Source of the DNA: Phytohabitans aurantiacus
Lineage (GTDB): Bacteria > Actinomycetota > Actinomycetes > Mycobacteriales > Micromonosporaceae
Length of the DNA stretch: 64,000 bases
Direction of reading: 5' to 3'
NCBI RefSeq assembly: GCF_027923225.1
Contig: NZ_BSDI01000011.1
Coordinates: forward strand, 160,124 to 224,123
Shown here one piece after another: positions 8,306 to 16,127 of this stretch. The position numbers were made by a program, and so were the translations under genes. The first letter of the stretch is position 1. The number at the start of each line of letters is the position of its first letter. The notes beneath the pieces were generated by a model. That model saw only the letters and a list, made by a program, of their open reading frames with translations. It was not told the DNA's origin and made no database searches.

Positions 8306-10080
8306 ATGCTCACGATCCGCCTGCTGGGGGCGCCGGCCATCGAGCGCGATGGCCGGCCCACCCGTCCGCCGCGCGGTCGCAAGGCGTGGGCGCTGCTGGC
8401 GTACACGGTGCTGTCGGACCGGCCCCAAGCCGGCGGCAGCTCGCGGAGCTGCTGTTCGCGGACGCCGATGACCCGCTCGGCGCGCTCCGCTGGACGCTGG
8501 CCGAGCTGCGACGGGCGCTGGGCGTGCCGGGCGCGCTGGCCGGCGATCCGGTGGTGGCGGCGCTCGACGGCGCCGAGGTCGACGTGCTGGCCGGCGAGCC
8601 GCTGCCGGACGCCGAGGGTGACCTGCTCGACGGCGTGCACCTGCCGGCGTGCCTGGAATTCGAGTCGTGGCTGCTGGTGGCGCGCCACCGGGTCGCGGCG
8701 GCCGTGGAAGCGCGGCTGCGCGAGGAGGCCGTCGCGCTGCTCGCGGGCGGCCGGGCCGGAGCAGCCATCCGGTACGCCTCCCGCGCCGTCGCCCGCCAGC
8801 CGCTCGACGAGGGCAACCACGAGCTGCTCGTGCGCTGCCTCGCGGCGGCCGGCGACGAGGCCGCGGCGCTCCGGCAGGTGGCGATCTGCGAGGACCTGTT
8901 CCGCCGCGAGCTGGGCGCGAAGCCGTCGCCAGCGGTCCGCGACGCCGCCCGCCTCGGCGTCGGCTCGGCGGCAGGCGCACCGTTGCGGGGACGAGCGGCG
9001 GCGGTCAGCCAGCTCGAAGCCGGACGCGCGGCCATCGTGGCCGGCGCCGCCGACGCCGGCATCCAGTGCCTGCGCCGGGCCGCCACCGAGGCGGCGCGCT
9101 GCCGCGACACCGCACTCCAGGCGCGGGCGCTGGCCGCGCTGGGGTCGGCGCTCGTGCACGCGGTGCGGGGCCGCGACAACGAAGGCGCCGTCGTGCTGCG
9201 GGAAGCGGTCGAGGTCGCCGCCCGCTCCGGCGAGCGCGCGACCGCGGTCACCGCCCGCCGCGAGCTCGGCTTCGTCGAGGTCCAGGCTGGCCGCAGGGGT
9301 ACCGCCGACGCGTGGCTGGCCCAAGCGCAAGAGCTGGCCGAGACCGACGCGGAACTGGCCGCTGTACTGGCCATCCGCGGCATGAGCGCCTCCGACGCGG
9401 CAAACTATCCCGTGGCGCTGGCCCAGCTCGGCGAGTCGGTAGAGCTGGCCCGGAGCTGCGGTGACCAGCGGCAGGAAGCATGGTCGGCTGGCGTACTGGC
9501 ACGGTCGCACCTGCTGCGCGACGACCGCAGCCAGGCGGCGGCCGCGCTGGCACGCTCGCTAGAGTTGGTACATCAGCAGCGGTGGATGGCATTCCTGCCC
9601 TGGCCCCAGACGCTGCGCGCCGAGCTCGACCTGCGCGGCGGCGACCTCGACGGCGCCGCCGACGGGTTGGAGCAGGCGTGGGCGCTGGCCTGCCAGTTGG
9701 GCGACCCGTGCTGGGAGGGGATGGCCGGCCGCGGCCTAGCGCTCCTACACGCCGGACGGGGCGACCCGGCGAGCGCTGGCGCGTGGCTGGACGAGGCGGC
9801 ACAGCGCTGCAACCGCGTGCCGGACCGGTACCAATGGGTGCACGGTCACGTACTGGACGCCGCGGCGGCAGCGGCCCTGGCCCGTGGCGACCACGACCGT
9901 GCTCGCCGGCTGGTCGACGCGCTGTGGTCGCTGGCGGCCCGCTGTGACCTGCGCGAGCTGGTCGTGCGCGCCCATGTTCACCGGTACCGGCTGGGCGACG
10001 GAGCGGCCCTGAACGCCGCCCGCCTACTAGCCGCCAACATCGACAACCCCGCCCTGTCTCCCTTACTAACGTCCATCTAG
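8306..10080 (+). pseudogene. BTAD/AfsR-type regulator with an apparent one-base deletion
   Basis: An N-terminal winged-helix segment (LTIRLLGAPAIERDGRPT, then RGRKAWALLAYTVLSDRP) reads from the ATG at 8306, with GAGGGG 9 bases upstream. The rest of the protein (SRRQLAELLFADADDPLGAL onward, about 550 residues) lies one frame away. Inserting one C in the CCCC run at 8423-8426 restores a continuous protein of about 591 residues. It would have a DNA-binding domain at residues 1-95, a bacterial transcriptional activation domain (LDEGNHELLVRCLAAAGDEAAALRQ), and a TPR-like C-terminal half. As written the gene is broken early. Because the lesion is in a homopolymer it may be a sequencing error or a recent mutation. 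Homologues of this type activate local metabolic genes, and here the likely targets are the methyltransferase and oxidoreductase. Confidence 0.8.
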
Positions 10081-10101
10081 GTAGGGGCTAGGTATACCTA
10101 G
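10076..10101. promoter_or_regulatory. CTAGGTA repeats with a 14-bp palindrome
   Basis: CTAGGTAGGGG is followed by CTAGGTATACCTAG, a perfect 14-bp palindrome at 10088-10101, just after the BTAD regulator and upstream of the small gene/LuxR operon. The half-site CTAGGTA occurs three times (two direct, one inverted) in 26 bases. It could be an operator for the operon that starts at 10212; it has no T-run and is not a convincing terminator. Confidence 0.4.
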
Positions 10102-10211
10102 GGCCTCCTGGCAGGGTGGGGGCGCTCAAGATAGGTAACGGCGTCCGATGTCTCCGCACGCTTGCCGGCCGAGTATTGATCCATCAGCGGTAAGCAAACA
10201 AGGAGACAGTA

Positions 10212-10415
10212 GTGATGATGGTTCACCCGGATCTGATGCTCGCGATGGCACACGACCGGCAGCACGAACTGATCGAAGAAGCGGAGCGGGGCCGCCTGCT
10301 GGCCTTCGCGCTGCGCGTCCGCCGCCAGCGGCGGGCGCACAAGGAGCCGGTGCGTGGCGCACCCGCCGGTACCCTGGCCTCGTGCGACCCTCGCGCGGTG
10401 GTGCCAGCCCGGTGA
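10212..10415 (+). CDS. Small hypothetical protein coupled to the LuxR-type gene
   Basis: A 67-residue protein starting at GTG 10212 (or ATG 10215/10218) behind a clear AAGGAGA site at 10200-10206. It begins MVHPDLMLAMAHDRQHELI and continues as a charged, Arg-rich helix (EEAERGRLLAFALRVRRQRR). The last 25 residues look less conserved. There is no signal or membrane segment. Its TGA stop overlaps the start of the downstream LuxR-type ATPase (GTGATG at 10412-10417), so the two are translationally coupled. I do not recognise its function. Proteins with this size and N-terminus occur in related actinomycetes as far as I recall. Confidence 0.7.
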   Translation: MMMVHPDLMLAMAHDRQHELIEEAERGRLLAFALRVRRQRRAHKEPVRGAPAGTLASCDPRAVVPAR

Positions 10416-13126
10416 TGATCGGACGCGACCGCGAGCTGCGCCGTTTGGTGCAGCTCGCGGCATCGCGTGAGCCGGCCGTTGCCGTCGTCGCTGGTGAGCC
10501 CGGCATCGGCAAGACCCGGCTGGTACAAGAATTGCTCGACACGCTCCCCGAGGAGACCGTCGTCCTGGTCGGCCATGCCGAGCCCGGCTCGCTGTCCCGG
10601 CCGTACGAGGTGCTGCTGGACGCGATCGACGGGCGGCCCGAGGTCGGCGACGAGCGGCTCGCGGGGCTGTCTGACCCGGCCCGCAGCCCGGTCGAGCGGC
10701 TGCACGCGGGCCTCGCGATCGTGGCCGACCTGGTCGGCGACGCGCCGGCGGTCCTTATTTTCGAGGATTTGCACTGGGCCGACTCGGAGAGTGCGGCGCT
10801 GTTCGAGCGGATCGCCGACCAGCGCGGCCCGCGCCTGCTCATCGGCACGTACCGGCCTGATGAGGTGACCCGCCGCCACCCGGTCGCGGGGCTGCTCGGC
10901 CGGCTGGAGCGCCGGCACGCCGTGGCCCACGTGCGCCTCGACCGGCTCACTCCCGCGCAGACCGCCGCGATGCTGGCCGCCGCCACCGGGGCGCCCGCCC
11001 CGCTGCGCGCCGTGACCGCGCTGCACCACCGCACCGGCGGCAACCCGTTCTTTCTCGAAGAGCTGCTGCGTGACCTGCCGCAGGGCGACCCGGAGACGCT
11101 GGCCGACCAGCCCTTGCCGTGGAGCCTCGCCGAGCTGCTGCGCCGGCAGGTCGACGACCTCGACCCGATCACCCACCGCATCGTCGAGGCCGCGGCGGTA
11201 CTCGGGCACCGCGTGCCCTTCGACCTGCTGGCCGCGGTGAGCGGTGCCGGTGAGGACGAGCTGATTCAGGTACTACGCGACCTGGTCACCCGGGGTGTGC
11301 TGGTGGAGTCCGGCGATGACGAGTTCCTGTTCCGGCACGCGTTGGTGCGCGAGGCGATCACCGATCAGATGCTCGGCCGCCAGCGGCGTCGCCTGCACGA
11401 GGCGGCACTGGACGCGCTGCTCGCCGGCGGCGCCTCCGACCCGGCCATGGTCGCGCACCACGCCCGCGCCGCTGGCCGGTACGACGACATGCTCGCCGCC
11501 GCTCGCCGGGGCACCGCGCTGTACCTGTCGATCGGGTCGGCCTACCAGGCGCTGCAGCTCGCCGAGATGGGCCTCGACGAGGCACCCGACGACACCACGC
11601 TGCTCGCCGGCGCGGCTCGGGCCGCCTGGCTGGCCGGGCTCCTCGCCGACGCGCTGAAGTACGGCACCCGCTGGCACGACGCGGCCGCCTCGACCACCGA
11701 CCGGGCCGAGTCGCTGTACCTGCTTGTCCGCCTCGCGTGGGAGTCCCGCGAGTTCGCCCGCATGACCGAGCTCACGCACGAGATCGAGGCGCTCATCGAG
11801 GAGCTGCCGCGCGGCGGCGCCCAGGCGCGCGCGATGACCGCGATCGCCCAGTCGACGATGCTGCGCGACGAGTTCGAGGCCACGCTCGACTGGACGGACC
11901 GCGCCGTGGCGCTCGCGGACGAGTTCGATCTGCCGGACGTGCGGCTCGCGGCGCTGGTGGAGAAGGGGTCGGCGCTCGCCGAGCGGCCGCAGACCGCCGC
12001 CGAGGGGCGTGCGATCCTCGCCGGGCTCGTCGACGAGGCGGAGAAGCGCGGCGACTGGGTACTGGCCGCGCGAGCGCTCAACAACCTGCTCCAGGAGGAG
12101 CCGGAAGACTCCCCGGAGGTGCTCGCCGAGCGGCTGGAGCGCATGCGTGTCGACGCCGAGCGCGCCGGCTTCGAGTCCCTGGCCGTCGCCGCGTACTTCC
12201 AGGGGCGTGCCCGGCTGGCGATGCGCGCGGGCGACCTGCGTGCGGCGATCGACGCGCTGGAAGACGGGCGCGAGCAGGACCGCGGGTACCTGCGGCACGG
12301 CCGCTGGGCGGACCCGCACGCCGTCTTCCTCGCCGGGCTGTCCCTGGAGGCCGGCGATCTTGACAAGGTCGAGCAGCTCGTGGCCGACCTGGAGGCGGTG
12401 CCCAACCTGCCGGCGCAGTCAATACCCGGGTTGGTGTTCCACCTCGCCGCCCGTCGCGGCCAGGCGGCCCGCGCCGATGCAGCGCTGGACGCCTACCTGG
12501 CCGAGATGGCGAAGCAGGACTGGCGCAGCGGCTCGACGGCGCACGACCTGGTCTCCGCCGCCCTGGCGTTGGGGCTGCCGCCGGCGCGCCTTTCCGAGCT
12601 GGCCGAGGCGCTGCTCGGCGAGACGGTGTGGGACGCGTTCCGGACGCTGGTGGACGCGCAGGTCGCCGAGGCGTACGGCCGGCACGCTCCAGCCTTGGAG
12701 GGGTACCTGTCCATCATCGACGCGCCGGTGCTGTGGCCGGCGATCCAGGGCACGGTGCGCGTCGGGGCGGCCCGCTGCCTGCTGGCGGCCGACCGCCGGG
12801 AGGAGGCGGCCGCGCAGGTGGCGGCCGCCGAGCCGCTGCTGGCGGGGTGGGGCGGCTGGCGGGTGGCCCAGCTCGACCAGGTGCGGGCCCAGCTCGGCCT
12901 CGCCCCGGTGGACGCCCCTGACGCGGTGACCGGGCCGGGCGCGCTGACCCCGAGGGAGCGCGAGGTGGCGGTGCTGATCAGCGAGGGGCTGACCAACGCG
13001 GAGCTGGCCCGGCGGCTCTACATCTCGCCGAAGACCGCCGCCGTGCACGTGTCGAACATCCTCCGCAAGCTGGGCGTCTCCTCGCGCACAGACGTGGCCT
13101 CCGTGATCACGGCTCGGGGTCGGTGA
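10415..13126 (+). CDS. LuxR-family (LAL-type) ATPase transcriptional regulator
   Basis: Large regulator of about 903 residues. The N-terminal AAA/STAND ATPase has Walker A GEPGIGKTRLV, Walker B AVLIFEDLHWADSES and a sensor-like GTYRPDEV. A long TPR-like helical region follows. The C-terminal 65 residues are a LuxR helix-turn-helix (LTPREREVAVLISEGLTNAE, then ARRLYISPKTAAVHVSNILRKLGV). Regulators of this LAL type sense an unknown ligand through the ATPase/TPR part and activate catabolic or secondary-metabolism genes. The start is GTG 10412 or ATG 10415, overlapping the upstream small gene. The much longer upstream reading frame is out of step with the family. The 3' end overlaps the convergent deacylase gene by 20 bases. 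Confidence 0.88.
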   Translation: MIGRDRELRRLVQLAASREPAVAVVAGEPGIGKTRLVQELLDTLPEETVVLVGHAEPGSLSRPYEVLLDAIDGRPEVGDERLAGLSDPARSPVERLHAGLAIVADLVGDAPAVLIFEDLHWADSESAALFERIADQRGPRLLIGTYRPDEVTRRHPVAGLLGRLERRHAVAHVRLDRLTPAQTAAMLAAATGAPAPLRAVTALHHRTGGNPFFLEELLRDLPQGDPETLADQPLPWSLAELLRRQVDDLDPITHRIVEAAAVLGHRVPFDLLAAVSGAGEDELIQVLRDLVTRGVLVESGDDEFLFRHALVREAITDQMLGRQRRRLHEAALDALLAGGASDPAMVAHHARAAGRYDDMLAAARRGTALYLSIGSAYQALQLAEMGLDEAPDDTTLLAGAARAAWLAGLLADALKYGTRWHDAAASTTDRAESLYLLVRLAWESREFARMTELTHEIEALIEELPRGGAQARAMTAIAQSTMLRDEFEATLDWTDRAVALADEFDLPDVRLAALVEKGSALAERPQTAAEGRAILAGLVDEAEKRGDWVLAARALNNLLQEEPEDSPEVLAERLERMRVDAERAGFESLAVAAYFQGRARLAMRAGDLRAAIDALEDGREQDRGYLRHGRWADPHAVFLAGLSLEAGDLDKVEQLVADLEAVPNLPAQSIPGLVFHLAARRGQAARADAALDAYLAEMAKQDWRSGSTAHDLVSAALALGLPPARLSELAEALLGETVWDAFRTLVDAQVAEAYGRHAPALEGYLSIIDAPVLWPAIQGTVRVGAARCLLAADRREEAAAQVAAAEPLLAGWGGWRVAQLDQVRAQLGLAPVDAPDAVTGPGALTPREREVAVLISEGLTNAELARRLYISPKTAAVHVSNILRKLGVSSRTDVASVITARGR

Positions 13127-13568
13127 CGTCGGCGTAGGTGGCGTCGAGCGCCTCCGCCGCCGCGTCCGCGTCGACCGCGATGGCGACGCCGTGCGCGCCG
13201 CTGCCCAAGGTGATGGTGCGGCCGCGCAGGCGCTCGTCGGCCACCACCGGCCAGGCCGTCATCGAGCCGAACGGGGTGATCGTGCCGCGCTCGTACCCGG
13301 TGGCCTCCTTGGCGCTCGCGGCGTCGGGCATGGACAGCCGGCTGACGCCGAGCAGCGTGCGCAGCTTCGGCCATGAGATGACCCGGTCGCCGGGGACGAG
13401 GACGAAGAGGAAGTCGCCGTCGCCACGGCGCACGACGATGGTCTTGACAACGTCGATCACATCGACGCCGCGGGCGGTCGCGGCCTCGGCGACGCTGCGG
13501 ACAGGTCCGTGGTCGATCACGCGGTACGCGATTGCGGCCTTGTCGAGGGCCTCCGTGGCGGCGGACAT
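13107..13568 (-). CDS. YbaK/EbsC-type aminoacyl-tRNA deacylase domain protein
   Basis: 153-residue single-domain protein of the YbaK/ProX editing family, which hydrolyses mischarged aminoacyl-tRNA in trans. Visible features are YRVIDHGPVRSVAEAATARG at residues 13-32, VVKTIVVR with the conserved lysine, LFVLVPGDRVISWPKLRTLL, and GYERGTITPFGS near residue 100. The ATG at 13568 gives the expected N-terminus (MSAATEALDKA). The ATG lies 52 bases inside the upstream gene, in a different frame. The amino acid specificity cannot be told. Confidence 0.85.
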   Translation of the reverse strand: MSAATEALDKAAIAYRVIDHGPVRSVAEAATARGVDVIDVVKTIVVRRGDGDFLFVLVPGDRVISWPKLRTLLGVSRLSMPDAASAKEATGYERGTITPFGSMTAWPVVADERLRGRTITLGSGAHGVAIAVDADAAAEALDATYADVTDPEP

Positions 13569-13786
13569 GGCAGCACAGTACAGGCGATCTCGTCGGCCAG
13601 CCGGGCGGTGATGAGCGCCGCCTCCTCGGTGGCGCCGCGGATCTCGGCGTCGAGGACCCGCAAGGTGCTGCCGGCGAGCCGCTCGCCCGCCTCGCGTGCC
13701 TGGTCGAGCGCGATGAGCGCACCCTGCAGCGACAGCCGGGCGGCGTGCACCTCGGCTATCGCGGCCTGCAGATGGACGTCCGTCAC
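13517..13786 (-). CDS. Small hypothetical protein overlapping the YbaK gene
   Basis: An 89-residue frame starting at GTG 13786, with GGGAGG nine bases upstream. The first 75 residues look like a coiled, helical protein (HAARLSLQGALIALDQAREA, then TLRVLDAEIRGATEEAALIT) and show the strong G/C third-position bias of real genes. The bias fades near 13568, exactly where the YbaK start codon begins in another frame, so the last 17 residues (Pro/Arg-rich) are probably an overlap tail. Function unknown. It probably forms a two-gene unit with the deacylase. Confidence 0.65.
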   Translation of the reverse strand: MTDVHLQAAIAEVHAARLSLQGALIALDQAREAGERLAGSTLRVLDAEIRGATEEAALITARLADEIACTVLPCPPPRRPSTRPQSRTA

Positions 13787-14235
13787 CGCTTCTCGCCTCC
13801 CGACTCAGATTTCTGACTGCGCGACCGATCCCCACAGCGAGAACGACGCACGCCGTGTGCGTCAGGTTCGAGGCGACCCCGTGATCCTGGAAACCGGCCG
13901 CGTCATTCTTAGTACGTGTCCCGCTCTGCCGTCACAGTACGTAATTGGACCTCGGGCAACTGCTGAGTGCGCTGCGAATGCTGTGGGTAGATCGCATCGG
14001 CACCTACGGTCGTTTGGAAACGGATGGCGGCGAACCTTGTCCAGTTTTGACGGTAAATTTGACGTGACGTACGTCACATTACCAATTTACTGCGGGCAAT
14101 ACCGACTCATTACGGAGTGTCGATGAGTCGTTGCGGTATGAAGGAACCAGTGAGTAACTTCCGGATCGATGGGTAACCGTCGGATTCATGGCAGGCAACT
14201 TTCCGTAGTACGTCGACTACTCCAAGGTTGAACAC
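13787..14235. other. Relatively AT-rich intergenic region with a palindrome
   Basis: About 450 bases between two divergent genes, less GC-rich than the surroundings and without a convincing ORF. It contains GTGACGTACGTCAC (14064-14077). It probably holds the promoters of the LysR-like gene (rightward) and of the small gene/YbaK pair (leftward). I see no tRNA or other structured RNA in it. Confidence 0.5.
14064..14077. promoter_or_regulatory. Perfect 14-bp palindrome GTGACGTACGTCAC
   Basis: Perfect palindrome about 160 bases upstream of the LysR-like gene in an AT-enriched stretch. The position and symmetry suit a dimeric regulator site, possibly autoregulatory. No binding data can be inferred. 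Confidence 0.4.
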
Positions 14236-15270
14236 GTGTCCAACGATTTCCGCGCACCGGACGAGTGGGAATGCCGGGTGTTCATCGCGGTAGCGGAGAC
14301 GCACGGTGCGGAGGCGGCTGCCCAGCGCCTGAAAGCCCTGCGGGGCGGGCGGTACGAGCGCCAGTCGGTCGAGAAGATCCTCAAGAAGATCGAGTCGTGG
14401 GTCGGCGAGACGCTGCTGGAGCGCCACGCCGACCGCAAGCTCTATCCGACCGACCGTGGCCAGGAGTTTCTGGAAGCGGCTCGCGCGGTGGTCACCCAGT
14501 ACCAGGTGATGCGTGGCGAGGGCACGGGCCGGAAGTTGCCGACGCTGGCGTGCATGCCGCACCATACGCATTTCGTCGCCCTCGCCGAGAACATCCTTTT
14601 CGACGCGACGCCACAAAGCACCGAAAAGATCGTCGTGGAGTACCTCCAGCAGAATCATCGCGGCGAGGGTGAGTTTCACCGTCACGCGGTTACCCGGCTT
14701 CGGGAGAACGTCTACCAATTGATCATTGGACCCCGCGTCACCGATACGAAGACGTATGACTCCACGACGCTCTACCACTGGCAATTGGAGGCCATGGTCG
14801 ACCGCGACTTCCCGGGCGAGGAAATGCCGCTGGCCGACCTGGTGACGAAGTACCGGATGCTTGTTCCACCCGGCGATATGCGATCCCGCCGGCTGCTCGA
14901 AGACAGCATCGCGAAATGGGGGATCGACGATCCGGGCCCCGAGGTGCGGGTCGCCGGCGAGACGTACGAGGTCGGCACCAGCGTGATGCGGCTGCGCAAC
15001 GAGTACAGCCGGCGCCGCGGCGACCGCCGCGTGGTGGTCGTACCGTCTGACGTCGCTCTCGCGTTCAAGGAGGGCATGGAGTTCGGCGGCCGCCACGCGG
15101 ACCGGTTCAAGTGGGTGCCGATCAGGCACGAGGGCCGGTCACTGCGCATGGAGGTGTGCGTGACGATCCGGCGCGGCAACCGCGACAAGCTGGGCGGGAT
15201 CGTGGCGGCGCTGGCGACAGCGGTCGAGCGCCTCAACGCCACGCCCAACCAACCCGGCCTGAAAGGCTAG
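14236..15270 (+). CDS. LysR-like transcriptional regulator
   Basis: 344 residues. The N-terminal 90 residues form a winged helix-turn-helix in the LysR style (FIAVAETHGAEAAAQRLKAL, then SVEKILKKIESWVGETLLER, then YPTDRGQEFLEAARAVV), with the usual linker helix. The C-terminal part is a probable periplasmic-binding-protein-like effector domain that I cannot place more precisely. It diverges from canonical LysR in having an insertion between helices (RGGRYERQ). The GTG at 14236 gives the expected domain start, with a weak AAGG upstream. Its stop shares the CTAG at 15267-15270 with the convergent luciferase-like gene. Confidence 0.75.
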   Translation: MSNDFRAPDEWECRVFIAVAETHGAEAAAQRLKALRGGRYERQSVEKILKKIESWVGETLLERHADRKLYPTDRGQEFLEAARAVVTQYQVMRGEGTGRKLPTLACMPHHTHFVALAENILFDATPQSTEKIVVEYLQQNHRGEGEFHRHAVTRLRENVYQLIIGPRVTDTKTYDSTTLYHWQLEAMVDRDFPGEEMPLADLVTKYRMLVPPGDMRSRRLLEDSIAKWGIDDPGPEVRVAGETYEVGTSVMRLRNEYSRRRGDRRVVVVPSDVALAFKEGMEFGGRHADRFKWVPIRHEGRSLRMEVCVTIRRGNRDKLGGIVAALATAVERLNATPNQPGLKG

Positions 15271-16127
15271 ACCAGGGGGCGGACCTCCTCGGCGGCGAAG
15301 CGCACGAAGCCCTCGGGATCGGGGTCGTCGCTGGTGGGCTGGAGGATCACCGAATCGGCGCCCGCGTCGGCCCAGCGGCGGACCGCGCCGGCCACGGCCT
15401 CCGCGTCGCCGGTCACCGTCACGTCGGCGTCGTCCGGGTACTTCCAGCGGCGGCGCTCAGCGGCCATGCGCTCGGCGGCATCCGGGCCGGTCGCGGCGTG
15501 CAGGTAGACCACCACGCGATGCGGTGTGTCGCCCGTCCGGCCATCGTCGATCAGGGCACGCGCACGGCGTACCGCATCAGCTGTCGTGCCCCCGGTCAGG
15601 ATGGTGCCGTCGGCGGTCTCGCCCGCGAGCCTCAGCGTGCGCGGTCCCACCGCGCCCATGTAGACGGTGGGTGACTGGTCCGGCGGCCATTGCAGCTCGA
15701 CCCCGTCGAGCCGCACGTAGCGGCCCTGGGTCGACACCCGCTCGCCGCGCAGCAGCGCGCGCAGCGCGATGGTGTACTCCCGCAGCAGCGTCATGGGCGA
15801 CTCGACGCGCGCGCCCACCTGCGCCATCCAGTCCTGCACGCCGTGGCCGACGGCGATGTCGACGCGCCCCGGAAAGAGCCGGTGCAGCGTGGCGGCCTCC
15901 ATGGCGGTGAGCGCGACGTTGCGCAGCGGCACCGGCAGCAGGCCCACGCCGACGCGCAGCCGCTCGGTCCAGGCGAGGGCGGCCGAGGCGGTGGCGATGC
16001 CGCTCTCCCAGAAGCAGTCTTCCCACAGCCACAGCTCGTCGAGACCGGCTTCGTCGGCGGCACGCGCCACTGAGCGCAACCGCTCCGGCGGGAGGTAGGG
16101 GAGGAACACCGCGCCCAAGGTCGTCAT
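15267..16127 (-). CDS. Luciferase-like monooxygenase (LLM class, probably F420-dependent)
   Basis: 286-residue TIM-barrel flavin/deazaflavin oxidoreductase. Family marks are LRVGVGLLPVPLRNVALTAM, the strand FPGRVDIAVGHGVQDWM, VYMGAVGPRTLRLAGETADG near residue 170, and a C-terminal PDDADVTVTGDAEAV segment. The look is that of the F420-dependent N5,N10-methylene-H4MPT-reductase-like subgroup common in actinomycetes. The substrate is unknown. Its ATG at 16127 overlaps the TGA of the upstream STAND NTPase gene (ATGA), so the two are translationally coupled. Confidence 0.85.
   Translation of the reverse strand: MTTLGAVFLPYLPPERLRSVARAADEAGLDELWLWEDCFWESGIATASAALAWTERLRVGVGLLPVPLRNVALTAMEAATLHRLFPGRVDIAVGHGVQDWMAQVGARVESPMTLLREYTIALRALLRGERVSTQGRYVRLDGVELQWPPDQSPTVYMGAVGPRTLRLAGETADGTILTGGTTADAVRRARALIDDGRTGDTPHRVVVYLHAATGPDAAERMAAERRRWKYPDDADVTVTGDAEAVAGAVRRWADAGADSVILQPTSDDPDPEGFVRFAAEEVRPLV

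Noticed and set aside
13862..14077. 71-codon minus-strand frame in an intergenic region
   Set aside because: No ribosome binding site and poor codon bias; the region looks like promoter DNA.
14110..15129. 339-codon minus-strand frame
   Set aside because: It is antisense to the LysR-like gene, which carries the helix-turn-helix pattern and a better start.
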